Origin: Certhia americana
Lineage: Eukaryota > Chordata > Aves > Passeriformes > Certhiidae
DNA length: 64,000 nucleotides
Direction of reading: 5' to 3'
NCBI GenBank assembly: GCA_018697195.1
Contig: CM031878.1
Span: forward strand, 63,305,471-63,369,470
This document shows positions 26,420 to 38,000 of this stretch, piece after piece. How positions within the stretch are numbered: the stretch's first letter is position 1; each line of letters opens with the position of its first letter. Below the pieces are notes generated by a model. The model was not told the DNA's origin, did not search any database, and was given only the letters and a program-made list of their open reading frames with translations. A program made the translations under genes and the position numbers.

Positions 26420-26509
26420 ATAGAGTGAATTGATTCACTGTTTCCTGCTTTCTTATCGAATGCTTTTATATTCTTTCATAAACTAGTAAAACTCCAATCA
26501 TATAAAATT
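26420..26509. repeat. 90-bp direct repeat, copy 1
   Basis: Starts ATAGAGTGAATTGATTCACT and ends CATATAAAATT. It is identical to 27601-27690 except for one base (C at 26457 against T at 27638). Neither copy resembles a known repeat family to me. The flanks differ on both sides. Confidence 0.95.
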
Positions 26510-27600
26510 AAGAGGTCATGGTGAAATGACTGAAGTAGCTAATTAAAAGACCCACTGCATACTTTAAGGCCCTGAATCAGGGACATCTATCAATACTGTG
26601 GATACTGCTTAATCATGAAATCAATACTTCAAATTACACACACGTGCTTACCACTTGGACGGGAGCTGATTTGCAATAGCATTTCTATAGTGTTGAAGAA
26701 CAAAGTATTAGCTTGTTTTGAAATGTTTTCTCATCATCTTAGTGTGCAAACCTCTACAGAGCTATTTTCCCCTTATGAGCCTCAGAAAAATCTGAAGAGA
26801 TTTCTACCAGTTGTGATTTTGGAACTTGTGGAATGTAGGGAAAACATTTGGCAAAACATTTAGTTGTGATCAAGTTTGCAAACCTTGGCTTCCTGACATC
26901 CTCTGTAATCAGGCACTAGTGACAATGGAGAACAGAGACAGCAAAGCCTCAGGTTTTGAGCCTCTGCTGAAATCTCACCTGCAAGTGAAAAAACTGACAC
27001 AAAAACAACAACAACAACAAAAAAACCCTACTAAAAATAGCTAAAATATCCTCCCTGACCCCAAACTTATGAGAACAAAAAGAGTTCTGGATGCTGAGAC
27101 TGACCTTTAGAGATCCCAAGCTGGTCCATGTTGCACTGAGGCTTTTTTCATACCTTGCCAGATTTTGGCAGCCTCCAATACCGCACCTGCTGTTTATCCT
27201 GCAATCTAGTGACCAAGCTGTTTGTGCCGACCCACTGCATTTGCTCCATCCTGGTCTGCCCTCATGGTGATCAGGAATCCGAGACATAGATGTTTCACTG
27301 CAAAGGGTAGGCAGACTGGAAACAAAAATTTTAAAATAATTGTGTAAATTGTTTCTAATTCTGAGCTTTGATATTGATGTGACAAAAATTCAGCACACAA
27401 TAGAATTTGATAAAATGAATATGTGTAAAGGTATAAGGGAATAAAGTTACACACTAAAAACAGGATGAATGATTGATGTCTGAAATATTAAACTATAATA
27501 GGTAGGGATAACAGCAGTGGTAAAAGAAATATTTCAACTACAGATGATAATGCTAGGAGGAAAACATTGTTCTTATAGATTTAAGAACTTATATATTCTT

Positions 27601-27690
27601 ATAGAGTGAATTGATTCACTGTTTCCTGCTTTCTTATTGAATGCTTTTATATTCTTTCATAAACTAGTAAAACTCCAATCATATAAAATT
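27601..27690. repeat. 90-bp direct repeat, copy 2
   Basis: Second copy of the sequence at 26420-26509, offset by 1181 bp, 89 of 90 bases identical. Its right edge runs directly into a perfect 9-bp inverted repeat (27689-27697 and 27702-27710, loop ATAA). Confidence 0.95.
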
Positions 27691-27710
27691 TACCCATATA
27701 AATGGGTAAA
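27689..27710. repeat. Inverted repeat at the junction of copy 2
   Basis: Arms TTTACCCAT and ATGGGTAAA pair perfectly with a 4-base loop. The hairpin overlaps the last two bases of the 90-bp repeat copy and is absent beside copy 1. Confidence 0.85.
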
Positions 27711-28424
27711 GTGGCCTCCTCTTAATAAGTTAATCTGTCCTCAGATGCAGTTGTGCATGAAAACTCCGACAGCATGCAGTTTTGGTGACAGGTTTCACGG
27801 ATGTCTGTAAGGCAGTTACTCTTTCCAAGCAGGACAGTTCATTTCAAAGTGACCACTGCAGAGCTCACTTACCACCCACACTGTGTTTGCAGGATGCAGG
27901 CCAGCATGCTTGCTCTCAGAAGCCTGACACTGGATCTCCACCTTCTGAAACTCGAGCTGTTTCCTCACATTTGCTCCATAATTAACAAGTGATTCATTCT
28001 GGCATGCTAGCAAAGACACCAGCCTGAGGACACCTGAAGCAGCATCTTCCAGAGATAAATGCACACTATGTATTAAACCTGAGTTATGATCTCACACCTC
28101 AGGTAGTATTAATGAAGTAAAAAATTAGGTTAAAACTCCTCCAAAAATACCAATCTGTGAAAATCAGACCCTTGTTCATTTCTACAGGCACAGAGCCATG
28201 ATGAAGCCTTTAGCATGGTCTGTGAAGATGTCATCTTGTTGGCAGCCTTTCCCAGCCACTTGTGGCCTCACCATTTGGAAGCAAGCCATGAAGAGCCCAT
28301 GGAGAGATGCTATATCTGCTTGGTTATTATTAGTTGCCTGGTACTGCTATTGTTATATTCCTGATGTCTTTCCTCATGCTGCTGCACATGGTCACATGCT
28401 GGAATTTCAGCAGTGCACGGAGAG

Positions 28425-28455
28425 AGAGTTCTCTGTGTGTAGTGAGACACAGAGA

Positions 28456-28460
<5 letters not shown>
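28425..28460. repeat. 14-bp perfect inverted repeat
   Basis: Arms AGAGTTCTCTGTGT (28425-28438) and ACACAGAGAACTCT (28447-28460) with an 8-base loop. It sits directly against the start of the GT microsatellite. Confidence 0.9.

Positions 28461-28526
<66 letters not shown>
28460..28526. repeat. (GT)n microsatellite
   Basis: Dinucleotide repeat of about 67 bp, interrupted once by TTT at 28498-28500. Open frames through it (CVCVCV or THTHTH) are artefacts. Confidence 0.97.
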
Positions 28527-31500
28527 AGGGCAGAAGCTCTGGAACCACACGCTGGGGTCTACAGAGCCCATGGAACTCTGATGCACCAACCTCACCTGGC
28601 TACCAAGTGACCACTACTCCTCCCCAAGAGGATGTGGGTACCTAGTCAGAAGGAAAAATGTTACGGACGGAGACCAAGACAGTCATCAGTTACTGTCAGA
28701 AACAAACCAGGTGCCACCTGGGGAAAATTATTTTAATTTCTTGCCAATTCAAGTATGTGAGCAGTAAAGATAAAAACTAAAGCACCTTTCTCACTTCACT
28801 CATTCAGTCAGGCTCAACATGTCTCCCTGTTTCCAGATTCCCTCACCCCTTCCCTGCAACCAGAGCAGAGGGATAGGTAATGGGTGATGTGGTCAGGTGT
28901 GATAGTTCCTTCCTCCTCAGGTAACTTCCTCCTCAGGTAACTTCCACACCTTCTTTCTGACGCAGACTGGCCCAGGATGAGTTTTCCAGCAGCCCAGCTA
29001 AAGAGGAGGCTGGGCAATGGCTCTGCTGGGGACAGCAGTGTGTACCTTGCAGATAAAGACTTAATATGTGCCACTCCCAAGACCCAGCAGGAGCCTAAAA
29101 TTGGATGTGTGCACATTTCCTTCTCTTCTGGAATCTGCAGGGCTGTTTTCAAGCAGTTTTGAGAAGTTTGTTTTCCCAGTGGGGAACAGACCTCTGGTTA
29201 GCAATCAATAACACAATCTTTTAATATTCCTCTGACTGCACAAAAAAAGGTATGTACTATAAATTCATATTGAAAGGAAGCTGCCCCTCCCTCATTTGAG
29301 GGAGGGCCTGCAATAGAGAAAGATGAATAAACAAATAATCCTCTGGTTTTAATGAACACATCCATTATATCAGCAATAGTTATGGCAACAGGAATGATGT
29401 ACTTTGAGGCAGCATCTCTTGTGCCTTGTAAACACCTCAGCCTTCTGCCAGGGCCCCCGCTGGGGCTATTTACAGCTTCAATATTACAAAGCAGCTACTC
29501 TCTAATTATACACAACTGGATTGGTTTCCACCACTCAGGTCCTTGGTTAACCCTCAATAATAACAAATTTTTTACTGTTACACTCAATATCAACTTAAAA
29601 TTTTCAAGATGCTAAGGTGTCCCAGTAGAGTAGAAAACCTATTAAAATATCAAGACATGCATGCTTTGCAGCTTCTGTTTTCATTAGTGGCAAAAAGCCT
29701 TACAGAAAGAAGAAAAAAAAAAAAGGGAGCAGCACAAAGTCACTGTAACTGGGACTCAGAGCTTATACAACACTTGCATTGCAAGAGGTCTGTTGTCCTC
29801 ATTTGCTTTCTTTTTCTTTCTTTTTGCAATGAATTAGCCTGTACTCAGGACTTGGTTCCAACATATGAGTGTGTTAATCAAAGCTACATTAGGCAGCCAG
29901 TATGTGACACACAAACCTTGCTCAGTTGATTGACTTTTCCTCAGTACCAAGGTTGGAAGGACTTTATTTGTCTTGTCAGTGGAGGCTGCAGTCTTTTTGT
30001 AGGCATTTATTTAAGTAAATAAATGTAAACAGCAATGTAAACAGCAATGGCCTGCTTAGAGCAGATGAGGTAAAAGGAAGGGAATATCTGCTGCCAGCAC
30101 AGCACAGTGCTTCACAGTGATGCCCTTTGAACCAAATGATCAAAATTACTCTAGGACTGTCTGCCTAACCTGCACCCACAGAAAAAATAAAGGAAAATGT
30201 GAAAGAGTGGGGAAAAAGAAGGGGAAAAAAAAAAATCCCTTTGTTAATATTTTTCTCCAAAATTCCTCCCCTTTGCTCCCATAGCATCTAATTAAAGCCA
30301 TAGACTGGGCTCTGCTTTCTTTGTCACAGGTTGCAATTAAGCAAAACGGGGAATATACATTTCTCTTAGTCCAGAAAACATTCAGGGGTACAGAAGAACA
30401 GCTGGTGAGAAGTGAATGTGGAGCCATTTGACAGGAAGGAAGATCTACCCCAGAGAGCAATTCCAGAGGAAATAAACATCAAAATGAATGACTTACAAGG
30501 CACTGTAACCTCATTTGTTGGCAAATTGAATACTCTTACCACACATAAATATTCTTGAGCAGAGATCTGATCTTGTGGGCTCCCAGCTATTAAAACAGCA
30601 GAGTTTTAACAGCATGCAAGGAGAAGTTGAACAAACATCTTAGCAGTAGAACTCATTAATGAACAATGACAAAGCAGTAAATTTGATAGCATAAATGCTG
30701 GAAAATCAAGTCAGGTCTCACTGTATTCACACATGGATGAACAGAGGAAATAGCAGGGAGAAGAGCACCTCAGATGGGGTGAAGTAACTGCTGGGTGAGC
30801 TGTGAAAGGATGAGGTGCTCCTGCCTTTCAGAACTGGTCACAGGTGCTCTTCAGCAGGAGGTGCAGGGACAATGCATTGCTCAGGGCTGAAAGGTCTGTA
30901 AGCAACACACCAGCATTTGGGGGTGACGTCTTCTGCAGCTTGATAAGCTGCGAGTGCAACAGAGGCATTGTGACCTCTACATCCAAAACTGGAAGGAGGT
31001 AAAAGACTGGATTCCTAGCACTAGGCCCAGAGTGGGACTGTGGTAGATACTGGAATGAGAGACTGCTAAAACATGACTCTCAGTTTCTCTTCCATGTGTC
31101 TTCAGGTTAAAGCTGACTAAATGTGTTTTTGTGTATCACCTAAATGGAAAGGAATTAAGAGGAAACAGCCTATTTAGGGTATCTCCAGGAAGACAAACAC
31201 AGATTAAGAGTACAGCATTACTAGCTCTGGGAGCCATTTCTAGAACTCTGTTTTAGCCAGGAAAATGATTGCATTATTAAGTAACGTTTAGGGTATTCAT
31301 TCAAATTTGCTTTTCCTTCTTTACTTTTAAAGCTTCAACAACTGTAGCAAATGCATGTAGCAGAGTGTGTCAGTCCTGACAATCCAATTTACATGATGCT
31401 CTTGTTGCATCCTCTCTCTTTAAACCCAGGAGAGATGGCTGTGATTTCTTTAATGGTAACGTTTCCTGCATTTATCAAAATGACTAAACCAAGGGGTTTT

Positions 31501-32626
31501 TTCCTGTGGAAGTGAGAACACAGGAAGTTTATTGTCACATTTTCAAAAAGTATACTTTTTAGAGACAATAGACTTTTCAACAGACAATTTCTATATTTCT
31601 GAGCCTAGATCATACAACATTAATTGTATAGTTGCTGATTTTGCCCACACAAATGTGGCCGCTGGATGTCTACACTTGTGGATGAATGGGAATGCATGCA
31701 AAATGAAAACCATTGCAAATTCAGCCTGATGTACCTGAAAATACACAAGAAAGAAGAGCTTTTATACTAGGTCTTTTGTACCTATATTCAGTTTTCATTT
31801 TTTTACAGGGAGATATTGTATACTTTATAAGCCATTCTGAATTTGCAAATGGACTTATCTACTAAAGCAGGACTTTGAAATATTAATGTTCTTTTCTCTG
31901 TACTAATATTCTTTGCCATTTTCTTCTCTGAGAAACTGCATATTGTTTACATTTATTTAGCTAACTTTCAAAATAATTTTGTTTTGTTTTTAATTTTTCA
32001 TTTGTATAATGTAGGACAAAGACACAAGAAATGATTTGGTTGTCCCTAAATATTATCTCACGAAATTTTGCACCAACATACTGTGCAAAAAGCAGGGTAG
32101 AGGGAGGACTGTGGCAGAAATAGCAAATAAAGCAGCTCCAGAATGTCTGGCAGGGATACAGTGTGCAGCATTATAATGCCATCATACTCTCTCAGCATGC
32201 TGCTTTATATAAATTTAAGATAGTTTTTGCCTTGCCAGTTGCAGCTTACAAAGGAAAAAGAATGGTAGAATTCTCCTATCTAATGCTTAAATTCAAACTT
32301 TTTCCATAAAACCCAGGGTTTGGAATTTTTTATTTTTTATAGAACAGCTTCAGATGTTGGTTTTTGTTGGTTTTTTTTTTTCTCCTTTTTCTGTTTTTTC
32401 ATTTTTTGCCTATGTCTAGGCAGGTTAGTTTTGAATACTTCCATTTTTAGTTTCCTCTGCCTTTCCATATTCCATACATTTTCATGCTAAGTAAAGGTTA
32501 TAGAGTGACAAAAAAATGGAGACGATGCAGAATTTTTGCTCTGCAACTTGAAAACTCTGCAGAATATTTGAAAACTGGATAAGCAGAAAAGAATGAGAAG
32601 ACAAAACCAAAAAAAACAAGTTCTGG

Positions 32627-32675
32627 TTTATTTTATTTTATTTTATTTTATTTTATTTTATTTTATTTTATTTAT
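32627..32675. repeat. (TTTTA)n microsatellite
   Basis: About nine consecutive TTTTA units. Simple repeat. Confidence 0.95.
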
Positions 32676-33889
32676 TCACAGCAACAGAGGGGAAAACTTA
32701 CAATTAAAATAAATGGTGGGGTTTTTTTAAATAATAGAAAAATAATGTTTCTGTTTCCAAATTTTTCCAAAGTTCCTAGGTAAAAACAGTTCTGGCATTT
32801 ATAAACCAAAGTAAATCCACCTCTTTAAAATAAAACAAAGTTCTAGCATGAAGGGAACATTTAGTCAAAAAAGCTTGATCCTTCCTACTAAACTCTCTTC
32901 TTCTAGTCACTAATACCTAGATTTTCTATCATGCTTCTATTTCTGTGGTCCCACTGTAGTGGCTGATCAGAAGCTCAGTGGTCAGTTCAAACCACAATCT
33001 CTTTAGTATGTACTGGTCTGATGATTGATAGCTCATCACCCATATCATAAGAGAATAAACTGTATTACCTCCAGGCAAAAATTGAGAAAAACTTACTGTA
33101 TAGTCTAATAATGTACCAAATGATAAATCCATGAAATTTTTCAGAGTTTTATAAATTTATTTAGATAAAAGTTTCTATAGGTAGTCACACAATAGTTAAA
33201 CCAGAGGGTTATCTATTAAGAAATTACACTGCAGTTTAAGACAGGAGCTCAATATTTGGACAGTCTAACATGTGTGTATTTCTGATTTCTGCAGAGAGCT
33301 CACCACTGCAATTTTGTGAGCTCTACTGCATAATCTCCTTGTGGGGAATATCTGGCCAAAGCAAAACTCAACTCAAGAGCCCACCAGGCTTGTCTTCAGG
33401 AATGTTTGATAAAATAAAAGTTAAATAAGTCAGTGTTCATTGTGAGGAAGAAGGGAATTATGTTACACCTTCCATGATGAAATGACAAAGTTTATACTCT
33501 TTTTGTGCTGCCTGAAGATGATGTGAGATATTGTCATTATGTCCTTGGCTTGGGTTCCATCTATTTTGTTACTATAATCCATTTGTTTGTAAAATAGGTG
33601 TAAAATTTACTATTTCACATGGAACCTCACTGCTTTAAATTTATACTTTGTGATGAAAGTCTCTGTGAGTGCAAAAGAGTAAAAATCATGTGAAAATTTC
33701 AGACTCTATCCTCAGATTTCACATTTATGTAGCAGCAGGTTGAAAACATTACAAGATGAACTCCAAATATAGATCTTCAGAAGTCAGCTTAAATCCCCAG
33801 CAAATGCACACCCTAGCAATATTGCCCTATTGCTCTGCTGGGTGCTATCAAATGATGTGATAATAAGAGACACTGGAAATAGAGCAACA

Positions 33890-33972
33890 GCTAATAAATA
33901 AAAATAAAATAAATAATAATAATGAAAAATAAATAAATTTAAAAACCACCCACCACCACCACAACAACAGAA
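33890..33972. repeat. A-rich (AATAA) and (CCA/ACA) simple repeats
   Basis: Mixed AATAA-type units followed by short CCA and ACA runs. Low-complexity sequence. Confidence 0.85.
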
Positions 33973-34364
33973 AAATTAAATGGAAACAAAAAAACACCCC
34001 TGGAGGTTTTCATTGACATATGAAAAAAAATCCCCCAATGTTTCAAATGAATTCTCATATCTCCTTGAAGTCTTCTTTCCATGAAATGCATTAATATATT
34101 TTAAAAAACAAGCTCTCTGCCACATTGCAAGTTCCTTGTTGACTTATTTGGTGGCCCCTGAAAGAACATCAGGACAGCTTTTTTTGGAAGGACACTGGTG
34201 GAGAGCAAATTAAACAGGCTTCTGGCTGCATTCAATTTTCTCTAGTTTGTCGAGATTTTGCACCTTTCTTGAAGATTGTAACAACTGGGATTACCACATT
34301 CCATTTCCTGCACTCTTCATAAAGCTGAGAACTAAAGAAAATTAAAATAAAGGTTAGTGAACTT

Positions 34365-34370
34365 GGCTAC
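34365..34370. repeat. Target site duplication, left (GGCTAC)
   Basis: Six bases directly before the LTR start, identical to 35073-35078 directly after its end. Created by retroviral integration. Confidence 0.9.
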
Positions 34371-34797
34371 TGTTGCAGCCAGTAATTATTTTCAACTCAT
34401 TATTTCATGTTTAATGTTTGTATTGTTAAGTGGTTCATTCTATGTACCCCTGTTTTCCCCCAAGTTCATTTGTCCCTACTTTGTATCCTCCCCTATCCTT
34501 GCCCTATATGCAATTTCCCTGCCTTTTATTCCAGTACCTTCCCTATCCATCATCCTAGCCCTGCCCCTTGTTCCAGCACCTTCCCTGTCAGTCCTTCCCT
34601 CATCCAATCCCATGTGTGTACCACCCCCTGGGCGTTCTGGGGTGTCACCCTCCGCTCGATGTCCCATTGGGGCATGTGATCTCCCTTCTCCTCCCCCTTT
34701 GCCTGGTGGGCCCAGGGACCCTGATGTAACCCTTTCACTCCTCCCCTGAAATCCCCACATTGGAAGATCATTTGTATTCGCCCCTCTGTGCTACCTT

Positions 34798-34805
34798 GTA
34801 TTTAA
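34798..34805 (+). promoter_or_regulatory. TATA-like box of the LTR
   Basis: GTATTTAA followed by CCCC, 63 bp before the AATAAA of the same LTR. The minus-strand LTR at the window end has the same CTATTTAACCCC arrangement. It would be the retroviral promoter core; activity is unknown. Confidence 0.6.
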
Positions 34806-34867
34806 CCCCGTGCACAGCAGCGCTCAGGGTGTCTCCTGGTGGTGTCCCCTTTGGTTGTGTTATCTTC

Positions 34868-34873
34868 AATAAA
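34868..34873 (+). terminator. LTR poly(A) signal AATAAA
   Basis: Canonical hexamer within the LTR, correctly placed downstream of the TATA-like box and followed by TCTGTTGG. It could still end transcripts running through the locus. Confidence 0.7.
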
Positions 34874-35072
34874 TCTGTTGGACCCTCACCTGGGAGTGTC
34901 CCCTCCTTTCTCCTTAACCCGAACCCTGCTGTGGCTTGGCATCCTGGTCACCGTAGAGCCTCCAGCTCTTCAGGTTCCACCACTGGCACTGACTCCTGCT
35001 GTGGCAGTTCCCCACTCCTGGCGCGGCGCAGGAGTGAAACAGAGCTAGCCTGGACTCGGGTGAGCCGCGTCA

Positions 35073-35078
35073 GGCTAC
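35073..35078. repeat. Target site duplication, right (GGCTAC)
   Basis: Matches 34365-34370 exactly and follows directly on the terminal CA of the LTR. Confidence 0.9.
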
Positions 35079-38000
35079 ACTTTTCTCTTGCTAAAAATTT
35101 GTCCGTGTTTTTGCTTCTTTTTGTTTTGAACACATTTTGTTTTGGCAGCCTGCATGTATGCATGCATGTGTAGGGCTTTCATGCTTTTCCATTCCACTAC
35201 GCAACTGCTGTAGTGTGAATTCATCAGAATTCAGCCTAGTTATGTCCACTTTATGGAAACAATTTGTGTGTAACTTTGCTTTCAGTCTTTCATCAAAACT
35301 GCTCTTACCCAATAATGGCCCAAGGTGTCCATTTTTCTCTCTTTCAGCTGGGAGTGCTTCCCTTCTCCCTCAGCCCCTTCTCATACTGTGTGTCTGTTCC
35401 TGCCTGCCCTGCACAGAGATATGCTGTCCTGCATATCCTGCTGTGCAAATGATTTACAGCCTTCTCAGGAGCCTGCTTCCTGCCACCCCACAGCATCAGC
35501 AGCAGGATTTTGGGAACACTTGCCCCTTTTGTTCCAGACCAGGGGCACTAAACCTGTGTCACAGCCCATCAGTCAGTTGCTTGGTAATTAATTTGGGTCA
35601 TTTGAACAGACTGGATTTTAATCAGTAACCCAATTGTCACTACCAACATCCTGAACCAACTGCTAATCTTCATGTATTTATGCACCTGTTTTTTCTTACC
35701 ATAGTTCTGAAAAAATACACGAAGGAAGTTAGTTGTTTTTTTTTTTTTAACTACATAACAACGGCCACTCCTTGGAAGAGGTCTGAGATCAGGCCTGACA
35801 GCTTTAACATGTACTGGCTGGCTTGCCTACAGGCTCTGGAGACCGCATGGCAAATTCATGGAAGATTTCTACTGCAATGGTCTCACAGGTTAAAAGCCCC
35901 AGGCACCTGGTAGGGGAGGCAGGTCCTTGACAGTGCCCACATGAGGCAAGGGGAGGGGGCGGACATGAGGGTGCCTTCACAGACTTCCCTGGCCTCAGAT
36001 CAGACATCCTGTGCTCGCCCGCAGTGGACCACCCTTGCTATTTTGTTGAGCGTTTGGAGGCTCTTTGCCAGTTCCCCATTAGTCTATCGTAATGAGATTC
36101 AGCCTCTGTTTGATTTCCATGATGAGTCTGAGCAGCAGAGCCCAGGAGAAGTCAAACAAGGGCAGGATACTTTATGAGACTGGACCATGTGGCTGAGCTT
36201 GACTAAAACTTCAAGGGATAGCAAAGGGTAAAACAGCTTACACCAGCCAGGCCTTAGTGATTTTCTTCCTTCTAATTCCACATTCTAAGCATCTTGGGTC
36301 TGCAAAGAGCTTTACCACATATGTCATTAGAGCTTCTTTTAATTTCCTCTTTTCTTTCTCACTAATACATTTCAAGTTAATTTTTACTTTAAATCTCTCT
36401 ATCTCTGAGACTCCCAGCACTCCTCTGTGTAAGGAGACCTGCTGGAAAAGCTCACCCCCAGTTTCACCTTTCCATTTCACCATCCCATTTCACAGAAAGT
36501 CCAGGTAAATGAAAAGTCATGTAAATTCTGTCCTCTGGGCTGTACCACAGTATCTATAACTCATATCATGATAAATTTTTGGGTAGTACAAAATATCTGG
36601 CTCCCATGGCTTGAGTTCCTGCTTTATAGTGGAGCTCAAGTGAGCAAACTAATGCATGAATTTGCCATCTGTAATTCCTGCTTAGCTAAGAGATTAAAAA
36701 GGAAGATTAGGATCAGAGTGAGGGAGATTTGTAGGTATTACGGGCAAAGAAATGCTAAATGTTTGAATCAGTAAAATACGTAAATTAATATATTTAGGAT
36801 TTAGGAGTTTCCTTAATTTAACATATGTCAGGAATATATTTTTATCAAAGTTCCTGTCACAAGTTCAGGGGTCCAATGACAACTGCTGAAAACATATTTC
36901 AGTACTGCAGAGATTAGGAGCAGTTTGCAGACATTTTGTACTCAAGGCCTACTTAGCTGCTTCCATTCATGGAAAACCTGGCACCAGGCTGAGCACCATC
37001 TGCAAAGCTCTGCTTGACAGAGATCTCATGAGGCACTTGGGAATATGTCTATTTCTCATTACATGTGTAATTTTTACTAGAAAACAGACTGTGGGGAAAC
37101 CTACAAATTATCAAAACATATGCTGTCAGAGGAAGACAGGAATAAACACAGCCCACAACGGCTAGCCACTCTTCAACTGCAGTGTGGAAAGATGTGACTC
37201 ACAAGAGGGGTGCTACAAAATGTGATACCTGAAATACTAAATGCCGCAAACATAAATAAAAAAGCATGCATAGAATGAAAATAGATTGTTACCAACCCAC
37301 TATGCTGGGGCAGGACTGATCAATATATCAGTGATCAAGAATAAGCAACAGTTACAAGGCATTTTTGTTGCCATGGATGGCACTGTGTGACACTTTTAAT
37401 AACATGAAAAAGCTAAGGCAATTAACAAAAGAAATTAGCTGGTGGAAAATACATACTGAGAGGAATTTTTGAAGCATTTGTGCTTATTGTTACATTTTAC
37501 AATAGAAACACACTGTATCAGTCACATTAGCTCATCAAAACCCTTATTTTGGTTATACAGCTGTGGAGAAAAAGTTAGAATGCATAAAAAATGGAATAGA
37601 AACTAGTATCTTAAACTTTATCATGGCATTATACACAGTGACACTGAAGCACATCCACTTGGTATTCTGTTCTGCTCATTTTCCTGTGCCAGTTATACTG
37701 CAGAAATTAATAAACATTCAGTCTGGATATGTACTAATATGTAACTGTCCTGACACTTCTGAGTTCAAAGGACAGGCTCTCCTTTCGACTTCTTGGTGAA
37801 CTGATGAATAATGAAAAGAAAATGAAGCTGAGCAACAAAAGGATAATGCCATCTTTCTCTTCCTGATCTATTGAAGAAATTATGTCTTCAATTACATAAA
37901 CTGAACTATGGCCACTTCTTTTCCCAGGTCAGTGAACACCTACGTTACCTTCTACTCCCCAGTCTTCAAAGCTAAGAAGAAACACAGGACTGAAAAAATG

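Larger units (their letters stand above)
28527..34364. other. Non-coding DNA, no gene recognised
   Basis: Unique sequence with small structures: a 16-17 bp tandem duplication (TTCCTCCTCAGGTAAC) near 28908-28945, a hairpin at 29285-29306, a palindrome plus 12-bp duplication at 30004-30046, a (TTTTA)n repeat and an A-rich AATAA region. No exon or mobile element was recognised. Confidence 0.5.
34371..35072 (+). mobile_element. Solo LTR of an avian endogenous retrovirus, 702 bp
   Basis: The element starts TGTTGCAGCC, ends CGTCA (TG...CA) and is flanked by a perfect 6-bp direct repeat GGCTAC. It has the order expected for U3-R-U5: an inverted CCAAT box (ATTGG at 34667), a TATA-like GTATTTAA at 34798-34805, AATAAA at 34868-34873, then about 200 bp of R-U5. 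A 6-bp duplication fits class II (ERVK-like, alpharetrovirus-related) integration. There is no internal viral sequence: both duplications abut the same LTR, so this is a solo LTR left by recombination between two LTRs. It is GC-richer than its surroundings, and the open frames inside are not genes. Confidence 0.92.

Noticed and set aside
28330..28595. Open frames rich in CV or TH dipeptides
   Set aside because: They are translations of the GT microsatellite.
34357..35173. Several open frames of 69-137 codons
   Set aside because: They fall in the solo LTR, whose GC-rich composition and lack of stops explain them; an LTR does not encode protein in avian retroviruses of this kind.
35137..35628. 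163-codon open frame
   Set aside because: Contains overlapping frames in other phases, no known domain and no start or splice context.
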